Part shown: piece after piece, positions 15,435-23,998 of the stretch
Position numbering within the stretch: the stretch's first letter is position 1
How the letters are laid out: every line of letters starts with the position of its first letter
Assembly (NCBI GenBank): GCA_964435235.1
Contig: CAYSXZ010000047.1
Span: 1 to 64,000, forward strand
DNA length: 64,000 nucleotides
Direction: 5' to 3'
From: JAVZJR01 sp964435235
Lineage (GTDB): Archaea > Micrarchaeota > Micrarchaeia > Anstonellales > Bilamarchaeaceae
Made by a program: the position numbers and the translations under genes
Notes under the pieces: generated by a model
Seen by the model: only the letters and a program-made list of their open reading frames with translations
What the model was told of the DNA's origin: nothing
The model's database searches: none

Positions 15435-15992
15435 ATGGAAAAGAAAGAGACGGAGAAGAGCGAGGAGCCTGTGGAAGCAAATAAGGAGGAGAAGGAAAAG
15501 AAAGAGTCTGAGGAAGAGTTGAAACTAAAAGAGCTAGAGGACAAATTTCTCCGTCTCTATGCAGAATTCGAAAATTTTAGAAAAAGAACAGCCAAGGAGC
15601 AGGAAGGGATCGCAGAAAGAGCAAAGGCTTCCTTACTGCTTAAACTCCTTCCTGTTCTTGATGAGCTTGAGCTTGCAACCGTCCATACGAAGGATAAGGG
15701 TGAAAAAAGCAATGAAAAGGTTGGCATTGAAATGATATACAAAAATATGATGAAGATACTCACACAAGAAGGACTTTCCGAGATGGATACTTTGGGAAAG
15801 CAGTTTGATCCCTACTACCATGAAGCAGTCCGCGAAGCGGATGGCGAGGAAGGGAAGGTAGTAGAAGTAATTCAGAAAGGTTACATGTTCAAAGGGGTAG
15901 TTCTTCGACATGCAAAGGTTGTAGTAGGAAAGAAGAAAGAAGAAAAAAGAAAAGAGGAGAAGGAAAACAAGGATGATAAAGTAGGTGGTTAA
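15435..15992 (+). CDS. grpE: Nucleotide exchange factor GrpE
   Basis: Releases ADP from DnaK. About 185 residues with a long Lys/Glu-rich N-terminal segment, a coiled coil (about residues 25-75, LRLYAEFENFRKR) and a C-terminal beta domain containing FDPYYHEAV and GYMFKGVVLRHAKVVVG, all family hallmarks. A second Lys/Glu-rich tail closes the protein. It ends one base before the dnaK ATG. GrpE is bacterial in origin and found only in some archaea. Confidence 0.94.
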   Translation: MEKKETEKSEEPVEANKEEKEKKESEEELKLKELEDKFLRLYAEFENFRKRTAKEQEGIAERAKASLLLKLLPVLDELELATVHTKDKGEKSNEKVGIEMIYKNMMKILTQEGLSEMDTLGKQFDPYYHEAVREADGEEGKVVEVIQKGYMFKGVVLRHAKVVVGKKKEEKRKEEKENKDDKVGG

Positions 15993-15993
15993 T

Positions 15994-17865
15994 ATGGGTA
16001 AGATAATCGGAATAGATTTAGGAACATCAAATTCAGCAGCAGCATTTTTGGAAGGAGGAAGACCAAGGATAATACCGAGCGCTGAAGGCGCATCACAGTA
16101 CGGAAAATCTTTCCCAAGCTATGTTGCCTTTACAAAGGACGGACAGAGACTTGTAGGAGAGCCGGCAAGGAGACAGATGGTTGCAAATCCAGAAGGAACT
16201 GTGACCGCTTTCAAGAGAAAGATGGGAACGACGTACAAATATAATATATTTGGAAAGGAGTACACCCCGCAAGAACTTTCTGCCATTCTTCTTCAAAAAA
16301 TAAAAAGAGATGCAGAGGAATTCATAGGGGAAAAAATCGAGAAGGCAGTGATAACAGTCCCAGCGTATTTTAACGATAATCAGAGGCAGGCGACAAAGGA
16401 TGCTGGAAGGATTGCTGGATTGGAAGTTGTTCGACTTGTAAACGAACCAACAGCAGCATGTCTTGCTTACGGATTAGATAAAGCACAGAAAGAGATGAAA
16501 ATTCTTGTTTTCGACCTTGGAGGAGGAACGCTGGATGTAACCATCATGGAGTTTGGCGGTGGGGTATTTGAGGTTAAAGCAACTGCAGGAGACACCCAAC
16601 TTGGAGGAACAGACATGGACAAAATCATAGCGGAGTTTCTCACAGATGAATTCAGAAAGCAAACCGGTGCTGATGTTTCAAAAGATAAGCAGGCGCAGAA
16701 TAGAATCTTAGAAGCTGCTGAGAAGGCTAAGATAGAACTTTCAACAACGCTTGAAACAGAAATTAATCTTCCATTCCTTACATCTGTAAAGGGAGAGCCA
16801 AAGCATTTCACATATAAACTTACTCGAGCGAAGCTTGAGGACCTCATAAGACCGATTATAGAGAGGTGTAGGAACCCGGTCGAGAGAGCATTGCGAGATG
16901 CAAAACTATCCCCAGGGGATATAGATAAAATAATACTAGTTGGCGGGCCAACAAGAATGCCCATAGTGCAGAAATTTGTTGAGGATACCATAGGGAAAAA
17001 AGTCGAGAGAGGGGTCGACCCAATGGAATGTGTTGCTATGGGCGCAGCGATTCAGGGCGGCGTTCTATCTGGTGAGGTAAAGGATATTGTCCTTCTTGAC
17101 GTTACGCCGTTATCTCTCGGAATAGAGACGTTGGGCGGAATCGCAACAAAATTGATCGAGAGGAACACAACCATTCCGACGAGAAGGACGCAGATATTCA
17201 CGACTGCAGCAGATATGCAGACAAGCGTTGAGATACATGTTGTTCAGGGTGAGAGACCGATGGCAAAGGACAATGTCTCACTTGGAAGATTTGTACTTAG
17301 TGGAATCCCTCCTGCGCCTCGTGGTGTCCCTCAGATCGAAGTGACCTATGACATAGATGCAAACGGAATACTCACTGTTACAGCTGTTGATAAGGCAACT
17401 GGAAAGAAACAGGACATGAGGATTGTAGCGCCACAAAAGATGAGCGAGGAGGAAATAAAGGCAAAGATGAAGGAAGCGGAACAGTATGCGGAAGAAGACA
17501 GAAAGGCATTAGAGCTTGCTCAGGCAAAGAATGACGCTGAGTCGATGATATACACTGCAAACAAAACGATCGATGAATTTAAAGATAAACTAACAGAAGG
17601 CCAGAAGAAGGAGATAGAAGAAGCGTCAGCTAAGGTAAGGAGCGCTATCGCGAGCAATGATATTGCAAATATAAGAAACGAGATGGAGGCTCTCAAAAAA
17701 TTACTCGAAAAGGTTGGTGCATCCTTCTACAGTGGTGGTCCAGGTATGGGTGGAACAGGACCGACCGGAACTGGTGGGGAGGAAACCACTTCGCCAGGAG
17801 GCGGAACAGGAGGATCAACGCCTGGTTCTGAAGCTGGATGGGAGGACACTGGGTCAAAAGGATGA
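15994..17865 (+). CDS. dnaK: Chaperone DnaK (Hsp70)
   Basis: ATP-dependent folding chaperone of 623 residues. N-terminal actin-like ATPase domain with GIDLGTSNSAAAF, DLGGGTLDVTIMEFGGGVFEV and IILVGGPTRMP. Substrate-binding domain from about 375 (LLDVTPLSLGIET), helical lid, and a Gly/Thr/Pro-rich disordered C-terminus instead of the Gram-negative type. The ATG at 15994 follows the grpE stop by one base; a GTG at 15985 keeps the frame open but would extend past the conserved start. Part of hsp20-grpE-dnaK-dnaJ. Confidence 0.97.
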   Translation: MGKIIGIDLGTSNSAAAFLEGGRPRIIPSAEGASQYGKSFPSYVAFTKDGQRLVGEPARRQMVANPEGTVTAFKRKMGTTYKYNIFGKEYTPQELSAILLQKIKRDAEEFIGEKIEKAVITVPAYFNDNQRQATKDAGRIAGLEVVRLVNEPTAACLAYGLDKAQKEMKILVFDLGGGTLDVTIMEFGGGVFEVKATAGDTQLGGTDMDKIIAEFLTDEFRKQTGADVSKDKQAQNRILEAAEKAKIELSTTLETEINLPFLTSVKGEPKHFTYKLTRAKLEDLIRPIIERCRNPVERALRDAKLSPGDIDKIILVGGPTRMPIVQKFVEDTIGKKVERGVDPMECVAMGAAIQGGVLSGEVKDIVLLDVTPLSLGIETLGGIATKLIERNTTIPTRRTQIFTTAADMQTSVEIHVVQGERPMAKDNVSLGRFVLSGIPPAPRGVPQIEVTYDIDANGILTVTAVDKATGKKQDMRIVAPQKMSEEEIKAKMKEAEQYAEEDRKALELAQAKNDAESMIYTANKTIDEFKDKLTEGQKKEIEEASAKVRSAIASNDIANIRNEMEALKKLLEKVGASFYSGGPGMGGTGPTGTGGEETTSPGGGTGGSTPGSEAGWEDTGSKG

Positions 17866-17877
17866 AGGTGAGACTGA

Positions 17878-18999
17878 GTGGCAACAAAGAAGGATTATTA
17901 CGAAGTTCTTGGAGTTCCAAGGAACGCAACAAAGGACGATATCAAAAGAGCGTACAGAAGGCTCGCTATGCAATACCATCCAGACAGGAACAAATCTCCT
18001 GATGCAGAAGAAAAGTTCAAGGAGATAAGCGAGGCATACGCTGTTCTAAGCGATGACCAAAAGCGCGCCGAGTATGACATGTATGGTCATGCCGGCTTTG
18101 ATAGAATGTATTCCACAGAGGATATATTCAGAAGTGCAAACTTCAGAGATTTTGAGGACCTTTTCAGGAGTATGGGCTTTGGGGAGGACCCATTCGACCT
18201 ATTCGGTTCGATGTTTGGATTTGGAAGGGAAGGAAGGGTAAGAAGCTATGACATAGGTGCGGACCTTCAGATGGAAGTTGAAATAACTCTTGAGGAGGCT
18301 GCAAGGGGAACAAAGAGGACGTTATCTTATATGAGGAACGCACCTTGCTCGAAGTGCAAGGGAAGCGGTGCAGAACCAGGAACAGGATTAAGGACATGCA
18401 GCAAGTGCGGAGGGAGAGGGCAGATAAGGAGCACAAAAAGAATGGGCTTCATGACATTTACCTCTGTTTCAACATGTCCTCAGTGCAAAGGAACCGGGCA
18501 ATCTTACGAGAAACCGTGTAGCGAGTGTAGAGGAACTGGAAGAAAAAGGATAACCCAGGATTTAAGCATCGATATCCCACCAGGTGTTCGTGATGGAATG
18601 CGCCTTCGCCTTCCTGGATATGGTGAATATGGTAAGGATAGGACAGGAACTCTCTATGTTTATGTTAGGATTGCAAGGCATAAAATATTTGAGAGAAAAG
18701 GGGACAATCTTTTTGTTACGGTGCCAATAAGTTTCACTCAAGCTGCGCTAGGAGCAGAGATAGAGGTACCCACTTTGTTCGGAAAGACGCACCTAAGAAT
18801 TCCAGAAGGAACGCAATCGCATTCAGAGTTCGTAATTCGAAATGAAGGGATGCCTCACTTTAACAGCAGGGAACGTGGCGATCTTATTGTAAAAGTTGTC
18901 GTAGAGGTCCCAAAGAAGTTGACAAAGAAGCAAAGGGAACTCCTAAAACAATTCGAAGAAGAATCTGGGAAGAAGAGATGGTTTTTCGGGATTTTCTGA
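17878..18999 (+). CDS. dnaJ: Co-chaperone DnaJ (Hsp40)
   Basis: Stimulates DnaK ATPase. 373 residues starting with GTG, 13 bp after dnaK. J domain at residues 5-68 with HPD (YHPDRNKSPDAEEKF), Gly/Phe-rich linker, a zinc region with four CxxCxGxG-type repeats (CSKCKGSGAEP, CSKCGGRG, CPQCKGTG, CSECRGTG), then two beta-barrel substrate domains. Complete type I DnaJ. It ends three bases before the convergent gene at 19002, with an inverted repeat between them. Confidence 0.96.
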   Translation: MATKKDYYEVLGVPRNATKDDIKRAYRRLAMQYHPDRNKSPDAEEKFKEISEAYAVLSDDQKRAEYDMYGHAGFDRMYSTEDIFRSANFRDFEDLFRSMGFGEDPFDLFGSMFGFGREGRVRSYDIGADLQMEVEITLEEAARGTKRTLSYMRNAPCSKCKGSGAEPGTGLRTCSKCGGRGQIRSTKRMGFMTFTSVSTCPQCKGTGQSYEKPCSECRGTGRKRITQDLSIDIPPGVRDGMRLRLPGYGEYGKDRTGTLYVYVRIARHKIFERKGDNLFVTVPISFTQAALGAEIEVPTLFGKTHLRIPEGTQSHSEFVIRNEGMPHFNSRERGDLIVKVVVEVPKKLTKKQRELLKQFEEESGKKRWFFGIF

Positions 19000-19001
19000 G
19001 A

Positions 19002-19016
19002 TCAGATAAAATCTGA
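19002..19016. terminator. Inverted repeat between convergent genes
   Basis: TCAGAT-AAA-ATCTGA is perfectly symmetrical and overlaps the stop codon of the minus-strand gene, 3 bp after dnaJ. It may help terminate both transcripts. Confidence 0.35.
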
Positions 19017-19698
19017 GATATCGACAACCTTCAGCTTTGTCGGATAACGGACTTCTTTCTTATCCGGAACGAAAAGAAGCTTTTCATTCGCCTTAACATT
19101 TTCAAGGTTTTTCTCAGCCTTTTCGATATCCGTCTTGTCTATTTTCTTCCATTTTATCTCAACAGCCACCTTGGGTTTCTTGAATTTCAGCAGATAAGCG
19201 TCCACGTCATAGTCGCTTGCTTCCACTATCGTTTCATCCAAGCCAAGCCGCTCTGCAAGAAACTCCCTTATGCCGTCTTCAACCAGGCGTGGTATAAGCT
19301 CTCCAGTATTATGAAGGGCAGCTTTTACTTCTTCATCAGAGTAAGAGTCGTTCAATTGTTTTATAACTAACATCAAAACCAAATAGTGGCTGAAATGCTT
19401 CAAGTGCCTCCTCAGTACCTCTATTGGATTTGTTGATCCATCTAGTAAAAAGAAAAAGCATGACCTTCCTTTCAAGATCTATTTTTGGAGGTCTACCTCG
19501 CTCCCGGTCTTCTCTTTGAATCATTTCGACTGCTTTCTTTACATAAACAGAGAGATTTCTTAGGCGTTCTTTTACTTTCTCCCTTTTCTTTTCCCATTCT
19601 GAGTAAGGATACTCCTTTTCTCTCCCCTTAAAGTATCTCTCACGAACTTCATCCAAAACTTCAAGGAGCTCTTTTGCTCTTTTTTTCGTGATCATCAT
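19002..19698 (-). pseudogene. Transposase N-terminus joined, via a frameshift, to a nuclease-like C-terminus
   Basis: Two overlapping frames form one broken gene. The first (19698 to 19336) encodes a transposase-like N-terminus with RGRPPKIDLERKVMLFLFTR and FGFDVSYKTIERL. Dropping one base at about 19344 continues as YSDEEVKAALHN in the second frame (to 19002), which restores the usual transposase order. After that point the sequence no longer resembles a DDE domain: it reads DYDVDAYLLKFKKPKVAVEIKWKK, with a PD-(D/E)XK-like pattern. This looks like a chimera left by deletion between an insertion sequence and another gene, plus a one-base frameshift. Whether any product is made is unknown. Confidence 0.55.
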
Positions 19699-19751
19699 GC
19701 GATTATATCGAACAGAAAGGTTTTTAAAGTATATACTTAATATATACTATT

Positions 19752-19910
19752 ATGAGAAAGATGAATATCAAGGAAAGAACAGAAATAAAAGTGACAGGAA
19801 TACTTGGTTTTCTTGAAAAGCGAGTTACTCCTTTCGGTAATGGAGCAAAGGTGGATTGCCCCAAAGAGTTCATCGGACGGCGGGTTTATCTAATTATCTG
19901 CAGAGACTAG
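19752..19910 (+). CDS. DUF2080-family transposon-encoded protein
   Basis: A 52-residue protein beginning MRKMNIKERTEIKVTG, with GNGAKVDCPKEFIGRRVYLI near its end. This small protein family accompanies archaeal insertion sequences, and its role is unknown. A TATA-like TTTTTAAAG and a palindromic run (GTATATACTTAATATATACT) lie just upstream. It precedes the IS5-like transposase at 20024 by about 110 bp and is probably part of the same element. Confidence 0.72.
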   Translation: MRKMNIKERTEIKVTGILGFLEKRVTPFGNGAKVDCPKEFIGRRVYLIICRD

Positions 19911-20023
19911 AAATTATTTTTGTCCCAAAGCCCGGATTTACTGTAAGCATAAAGGCCAAGGAGGTTCTTTGACCAGTTCCTCCATTGGGGCCAGTGGCGT
20001 AAACCTCCTACGCCGATGATAAA
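19911..20023 (+). other. Structured leader between DUF2080 gene and transposase
   Basis: The 113 bp contain nested inverted repeats: GGCGTA...TACGCC (19996-20014, 7-nt loop) and AGGAGGTT (19959-19966) complementary to AACCTCCT (20002-20009), which would be mutually exclusive or nested. The transposase ATG follows 9 bases later. It could be an insertion-sequence end, an attenuating mRNA fold or a small RNA. I could not assign terminal inverted repeats. Confidence 0.4.
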
Positions 20024-20961
20024 ATGATAGTATGGCAAATATATAATAAGCATTTGGTGGACAGGATTACTAGGCTCTGGGATTTTTCTTTCCTTGAAAC
20101 ATGGGATGAAGATCTCAGGAAGATGAATGCCTTGAAAGTTGGCAGACCATTCAAATTTCCAATTGCTTTTATTCTCTTCCTTGCTCTTCTGAAAGTTACC
20201 TATGGCATGCCATACAGGAGCCTCGAAGCCATGCTTATTGGACTTAGGCAATTGAGTAGGAAAATTCAGGTTCCGGATTTCACAACTATATTTCGAAGAG
20301 TAGAAAAACTTGTGATACAGATTCATGAAAAAAAGTCCCTTCAGAAGTCATTAACGCGATAAGGGAAGGACATGCAAAAGTTGCAATTGACAGTTCTGGC
20401 TTATCCGTAACCTGCAGGGGAGAATGGCTGAGATACAAGCACAAGGATGGAAAGATTGCATGCAGAAAGGGGTTTGTCAAAATTCATATCAGTGTTGATA
20501 TTTTCAGAGGTACAATTCTAGGAGTTGAGATAACAGATGAAAAGGCTTCTGGTAGTTCTGCCTTGCCCTCCTTAACCTATCAGTCAAAGGAAGTTGCAGA
20601 TATTGATGCAGAATTTATGGATGGTGCCTATGATACATATGAAAATTTTAGGGAACTTGATGCGATGGGTATAAAACCAGTGATAAAACCAAGAAAAACT
20701 GGCATCGTCATTAGCTCTAGCCATGGCTATGTTGCAGGCAGGAGAAGCCTGTATATTCACGAGATAAAAAAGCATGGATATGACTATTGGAAAAAGAAGC
20801 ACAACTACGGCTGCAGATGGTTAGCAGAAGTTGGTTTCTCAAGCTTCAAGCGGAGGTTTGAGGAGAGTTTGATGAGCAAGAAATTTAAAAATATGGTAAA
20901 CGAGGCAAAATTGAAGGTTATGGCCTACAATATGATTACAAATTGGCCAAGGGGATGGTGA
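20024..20961 (+). mobile_element. IS5-like DDE transposase in two frames with an A AAA AAG slip site
   Basis: The first frame (20024-20362, 112 residues) holds the N-terminal domain (KVGRPFKFPIAFILFLALLK, PDFTTIFRRVEK). The catalytic part continues in the minus-one frame to 20961: VAIDSSGLSV (first Asp), FMDGAYDT (second Asp) and FKRRFEESL (Glu of the Y-R-E block). The frames join at the heptamer A AAA AAG (20329-20335), in the correct phase for minus-one ribosomal slippage, giving HEKKVPSEVINAIREGHAKV. All catalytic blocks are intact, so the element may be active by programmed frameshifting. A simple indel is the alternative. It is preceded by a DUF2080 gene; element ends were not identified. 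Confidence 0.72.
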
Positions 20962-21071
20962 ATTTTGCAGTTTTAGCAGTTGATTTAGCAACTAAGAGAA
21001 ACAATTATGCAACAGAGTAACTGTTCTAGATCGAAAAAGGATTTTTAAATCTAATTGTAGATATATCCATC

Positions 21072-21482
21072 ATGAGATTGGAGATAAAAAATGGTGCTGC
21101 AAAATTCGAAACAATAATATCCGAAACACAAAAAAACATCGAGTCAGAAATTGACGTCGATGTTAGCAGGGGCAATGAAATGCTTGGCGTCGAAGAATCA
21201 ACTGTGTTGTATAATCTGAAAGGTGCTATTTTCTTCGAGAAGAACGATAAAGATATAATTGCTGATGTAAGAACAAAATCAAAGCCAGCAGATAATTTCG
21301 TGATTTATTTAGTTATCGTAGCGCTAATCGGGCTATTTACACTCGTTGGTTTCATTTTGTTTCCTATCATACTATGGCTGGTAGAAGAATCTGAGAGAAA
21401 AAAAGCCGAAAAAGAACTTGTAAAAGTTTTGTGGAGATCGGTAAAATACGCTGCTGAAAGGCAGAAATTAGAAGTAAGGTGA
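21072..21482 (+). CDS. Hypothetical membrane-anchored protein
   Basis: 136 residues: a soluble N-terminal region of about 70 residues, one long hydrophobic segment (about 77-105, NFVIYLVIVALIGLFTLVGF) that may form a hairpin or one to two helices, and a basic C-terminal tail. TATA-like TTTTTAAAT at about 21041-21049 sits 27 nt upstream of the ATG. It is followed 4 bp later by another membrane protein gene, probably an operon. Family not recognised. Confidence 0.6.
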   Translation: MRLEIKNGAAKFETIISETQKNIESEIDVDVSRGNEMLGVEESTVLYNLKGAIFFEKNDKDIIADVRTKSKPADNFVIYLVIVALIGLFTLVGFILFPIILWLVEESERKKAEKELVKVLWRSVKYAAERQKLEVR

Positions 21483-21486
21483 AAAA

Positions 21487-21963
21487 GTGGGTGGCATAAA
21501 CTTAAAGGCTCTTCTTTTATCGTCTATTTTAACAATTCTTATGGAAGTAATCTCCCAACTTTTTTTGGTTTGGGTTCTTAGGGATCTCTTAATTTTATTT
21601 TTGATCTGTTTGCCTTTTTTGCATTTCTTCTTTGCTTTTGTGTTATTACCAGCCATCACAGCCTTTTTGTATTATAAGTTCAACAACTCATCGATAAGCG
21701 TTACAGAAGGTTCAATCGCTGGCGCTTGTTATTTTATTGGAGTAGTAGTAATTAGCATGATTTTACTTGTATTTATACCTGCGCTGTTGGGGCTTAATAA
21801 AAAAACACCCATCTTGTCTTCGTTGACCTACGACTTGCCCATAGCTCTCATTTGCGTTGGCGGGAAATTGATCCTTTCTGTTGCGTCTGGAGCTGTTGTT
21901 GGCGCTCTTTTTGGCAGAAAAAAAGAGGAAATGGCAAAAAAAGCTTGGGAGGATACGTGGTGA
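21487..21963 (+). CDS. Hypothetical four-helix membrane protein
   Basis: 158 residues, GTG start, with about four transmembrane helices. Glycine-rich helices such as GSIAGACYFIGVVVI and ASGAVVGALFG resemble small archaeal DUF5518-type membrane proteins; I would not insist on the family. The C-terminus is charged (KKEEMAKKAWEDTW). Four bases after the preceding gene, likely co-transcribed. Confidence 0.58.
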   Translation: MGGINLKALLLSSILTILMEVISQLFLVWVLRDLLILFLICLPFLHFFFAFVLLPAITAFLYYKFNNSSISVTEGSIAGACYFIGVVVISMILLVFIPALLGLNKKTPILSSLTYDLPIALICVGGKLILSVASGAVVGALFGRKKEEMAKKAWEDTW

Positions 21964-22171
21964 TGCCTTCTCAAATCGAAGAACTTTTTCTGATCCTGAA
22001 AAGTAGTTTAGGGTAATCAGCTTATAAAAAAGCCGGCCAGTTTTATGATTAATACGAAAGCAAAAACAGCGATTATCAAGACCTTTGGATCTATCTCAAA
22101 TCCACCAAGTCTAATATCTGGTGAGAGTGTATTATCCCGAAATAAGTTCCTCTCGATAAAAAGAGAAGAAC

Positions 22172-22330
22172 TTCGGATTTCTCAGGAATACATGAAAAAG
22201 TTAAACCTGAGGAAAATCCGATGGATATTGAGAGAGATGAAGAAAGGTGAACTATCTGTTTATCAGATAGCAAAACTTCAGAACGTATCCCAAAGATGGG
22301 TGAGGCAGCTACCAAGAAAATATGCCAACA
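22172..22330 (+). pseudogene. Remnant of a transposase N-terminal helix-turn-helix
   Basis: Within a longer open frame, the stretch LRKIRWILREMKKGELSVYQ continuing IAKLQNVSQRWVRQL is the N-terminal helix-turn-helix typical of archaeal IS481-like/integrase-core transposases. The catalytic core is missing and the frame runs straight into a membrane protein. I read this as a truncated insertion sequence fused by chance to the following gene. Confidence 0.55.
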
Positions 22331-22355
22331 TCCCGTTTTTAGGACAAAAAGAAAC

Positions 22356-22365
22356 ACTTATAAAT
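22356..22365 (+). promoter_or_regulatory. TATA box for the downstream membrane protein
   Basis: ACTTATAAAT lies about 28 nt before the in-frame ATG at 22390. It sits after the transposase remnant, suggesting that the membrane protein has its own leaderless transcript and that the fused longer frame is not the real gene. Confidence 0.5.
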
Positions 22366-22389
22366 CTCACAATTAATAGCTTAGATGTG

Positions 22390-22842
22390 ATGACTATGAA
22401 TATTGGAAAGGCGTTTGGTTTGGCAAAACTACCTGTCCTGGCTATTATTGGACTTGGGTTATTGGCGTCATTGATAAGCGTGGTCCCAATAGTTCAATTT
22501 TTAATGTGCCTATTAGGGTTACCATTGCTCATCATCAGCATTATCCTGTACGCCTATATAGGTTATCTCATCGCAAAAGGAGGCCTTGAGATAGTCGACA
22601 GCGCAGCAATTGGTGCGCTTACCGCTCTTGTGTCCGGAGTTATAGGCATGATAATTTCGTTAGTTGCAAGTATGCTTGGTATGGGAGTCGACGTGGCAAC
22701 CGGAGGCGATGTTGCAAGTAGCGCTCTTGGCGTTGGAATTGGGGTTATCGCTTCAATAATTGGAATCATAATAAAAATGATAATTGGTGCGGTAATCGCA
22801 GTGATCGGACATATTATCGGCGGCGCTGCTATGAAGAAGTAA
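22390..22842 (+). CDS. Hypothetical polytopic membrane protein
   Basis: About 150 residues, mostly hydrophobic and Gly/Ala/Ile-rich, with four to five predicted membrane helices (LPVLAIIGLGLLASLISVV, LLIISIILYAYIGYLI, IGMIISLVASMLGMGV and others). The frame stays open back to 22045 through a transposase helix-turn-helix remnant. A TATA box at 22356-22365 makes 22390 or 22396 the more likely start. Function is unknown. It follows two other small membrane protein genes. Confidence 0.55.
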   Translation: MTMNIGKAFGLAKLPVLAIIGLGLLASLISVVPIVQFLMCLLGLPLLIISIILYAYIGYLIAKGGLEIVDSAAIGALTALVSGVIGMIISLVASMLGMGVDVATGGDVASSALGVGIGVIASIIGIIIKMIIGAVIAVIGHIIGGAAMKK

Positions 22843-22875
22843 TTTTTTTTCTTTTTCCTATTTTTTAACTTATCT

Positions 22876-23796
22876 CTATTTGAGCCAATCTACAATCAGT
22901 GGAAGTAGGGGCTCTTCCTTGTTCTTTGTTGCATTAAATAAATCGGTACCGTGAGAAGAGATCCCATAATATATCTTAAGCACCTTTTTATCAGATGGGG
23001 AATTTGCATGTATAGTATTCGCAGACACCATAGAATAACTGTCTTCAGAAGCAGCGACAATGTATAGCTCATGAAGATATGTTTGCGCCTCTTCGGTTAT
23101 ATCGAAATTGCGATACGCGGTGCCAGGCGAAATCATAACTACCTTCGCAACCTCACCGTGGCTCGCTGCATAATCTATTGCAATCGAGCTACCGATACTC
23201 GCGCCTACGAGATAATAAGTAGTAATTGACGGCCTTGAAACGCTAAGATAATCCTTAAGTGCACTCAAATCGTTTTTTGATGCGCGAAAATCTCCTGTTT
23301 GAAATGCTTGATAGGTTCCTAGATTCGTGCTTTTTCCATGACCACGCATGTCCAGGGCTACTATATCCGCACCAGGAATAGCAGTATGAAGCAGGGGGAT
23401 AAGCTCGTTATAACTATTTCTATCCTTACCCAATTGCGGTATTAGCACTATAACCTTTGTTGGTCTCGAATTCTGGTTAGAACCTGAGTAATACAACGTA
23501 CCGTAAATCTTCCAACCATCTTTCGTCGTGAAGTATATTTCCTTGTGAGCTATAGCAGTCAGCGCATCGATCTCTGTAGTTGAAGATGGAGTTGTTCCAC
23601 TTGTCTGCGTACCTTCATTAACAGTTTCATTACTGATTTCTCCAGCCTGTTGAATTTCAGTTTCGCTAACTGTGATGTTTACAACAACAGGTGCTTCTTC
23701 CCCACTAACGCCTTCTCTCTGAGGAGTTATGCAACCAAACAGAAAGATAGGCAGAAACACCATCCATGCAACAAAGAAGATTTTATTCATACTCAT
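22876..23796 (-). CDS. Lipoprotein alpha/beta hydrolase
   Basis: 306 residues. The N-terminus MSMNKIFFVAWMVFLPIFLFGC ends in a lipobox-like LFGC, so the mature protein is probably lipid-anchored outside the cell. A Ser/Thr-rich linker is followed by an alpha/beta hydrolase fold with nucleophile elbow GASIGSS (about residue 199), DMRGHGKS (about 153), an acid around the SPSDKKVLKIYYG region, and a terminal His in SSHGTDLF. Serine esterase or peptidase-like; substrate unknown. The promoter contains a second copy of the 38-bp block found upstream of the CBS-HPF gene. Confidence 0.78.
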   Translation of the reverse strand: MSMNKIFFVAWMVFLPIFLFGCITPQREGVSGEEAPVVVNITVSETEIQQAGEISNETVNEGTQTSGTTPSSTTEIDALTAIAHKEIYFTTKDGWKIYGTLYYSGSNQNSRPTKVIVLIPQLGKDRNSYNELIPLLHTAIPGADIVALDMRGHGKSTNLGTYQAFQTGDFRASKNDLSALKDYLSVSRPSITTYYLVGASIGSSIAIDYAASHGEVAKVVMISPGTAYRNFDITEEAQTYLHELYIVAASEDSYSMVSANTIHANSPSDKKVLKIYYGISSHGTDLFNATKNKEEPLLPLIVDWLK

Positions 23797-23806
23797 ACTC
23801 TTAGGT

Positions 23807-23844
23807 TAGGCTAATGCAAATTAAAAAACATTACTATCACCTTA
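23807..23844 (-). repeat. 38-bp repeat, copy 2 (promoter-like)
   Basis: 35 of 38 bases match 4362-4399. It lies 11 bp upstream of the lipoprotein hydrolase start on the minus strand. Confidence 0.5.
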
Positions 23845-23852
23845 GCAATATG

Positions 23853-23924
23853 GAATATGAAGCACCCAAACAAGCAATGGAATTTGCTGAGAATGATTCA
23901 AGCAGGGAAAGAGAAGATAGAAGG
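23853..23924 (+). pseudogene. Fragment of the 209-residue accessory gene family
   Basis: 24 codons (EYEAPKQAMEFAENDSSREREDRR region) closely match residues 30-55 of the protein encoded at 7802-8431, also at nucleotide level. There is no similarity on either side. It is a fossil of a second copy of that gene, stranded between the hydrolase promoter and the RNA polymerase operon. Confidence 0.6.
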
Positions 23925-23998
23925 GCTCTTCTTAAAAAAGGCAGCTTTTTAAATGTTTTTATCGAAAATAAACGATACCTTAAGTCCAGAAGGTGCTA

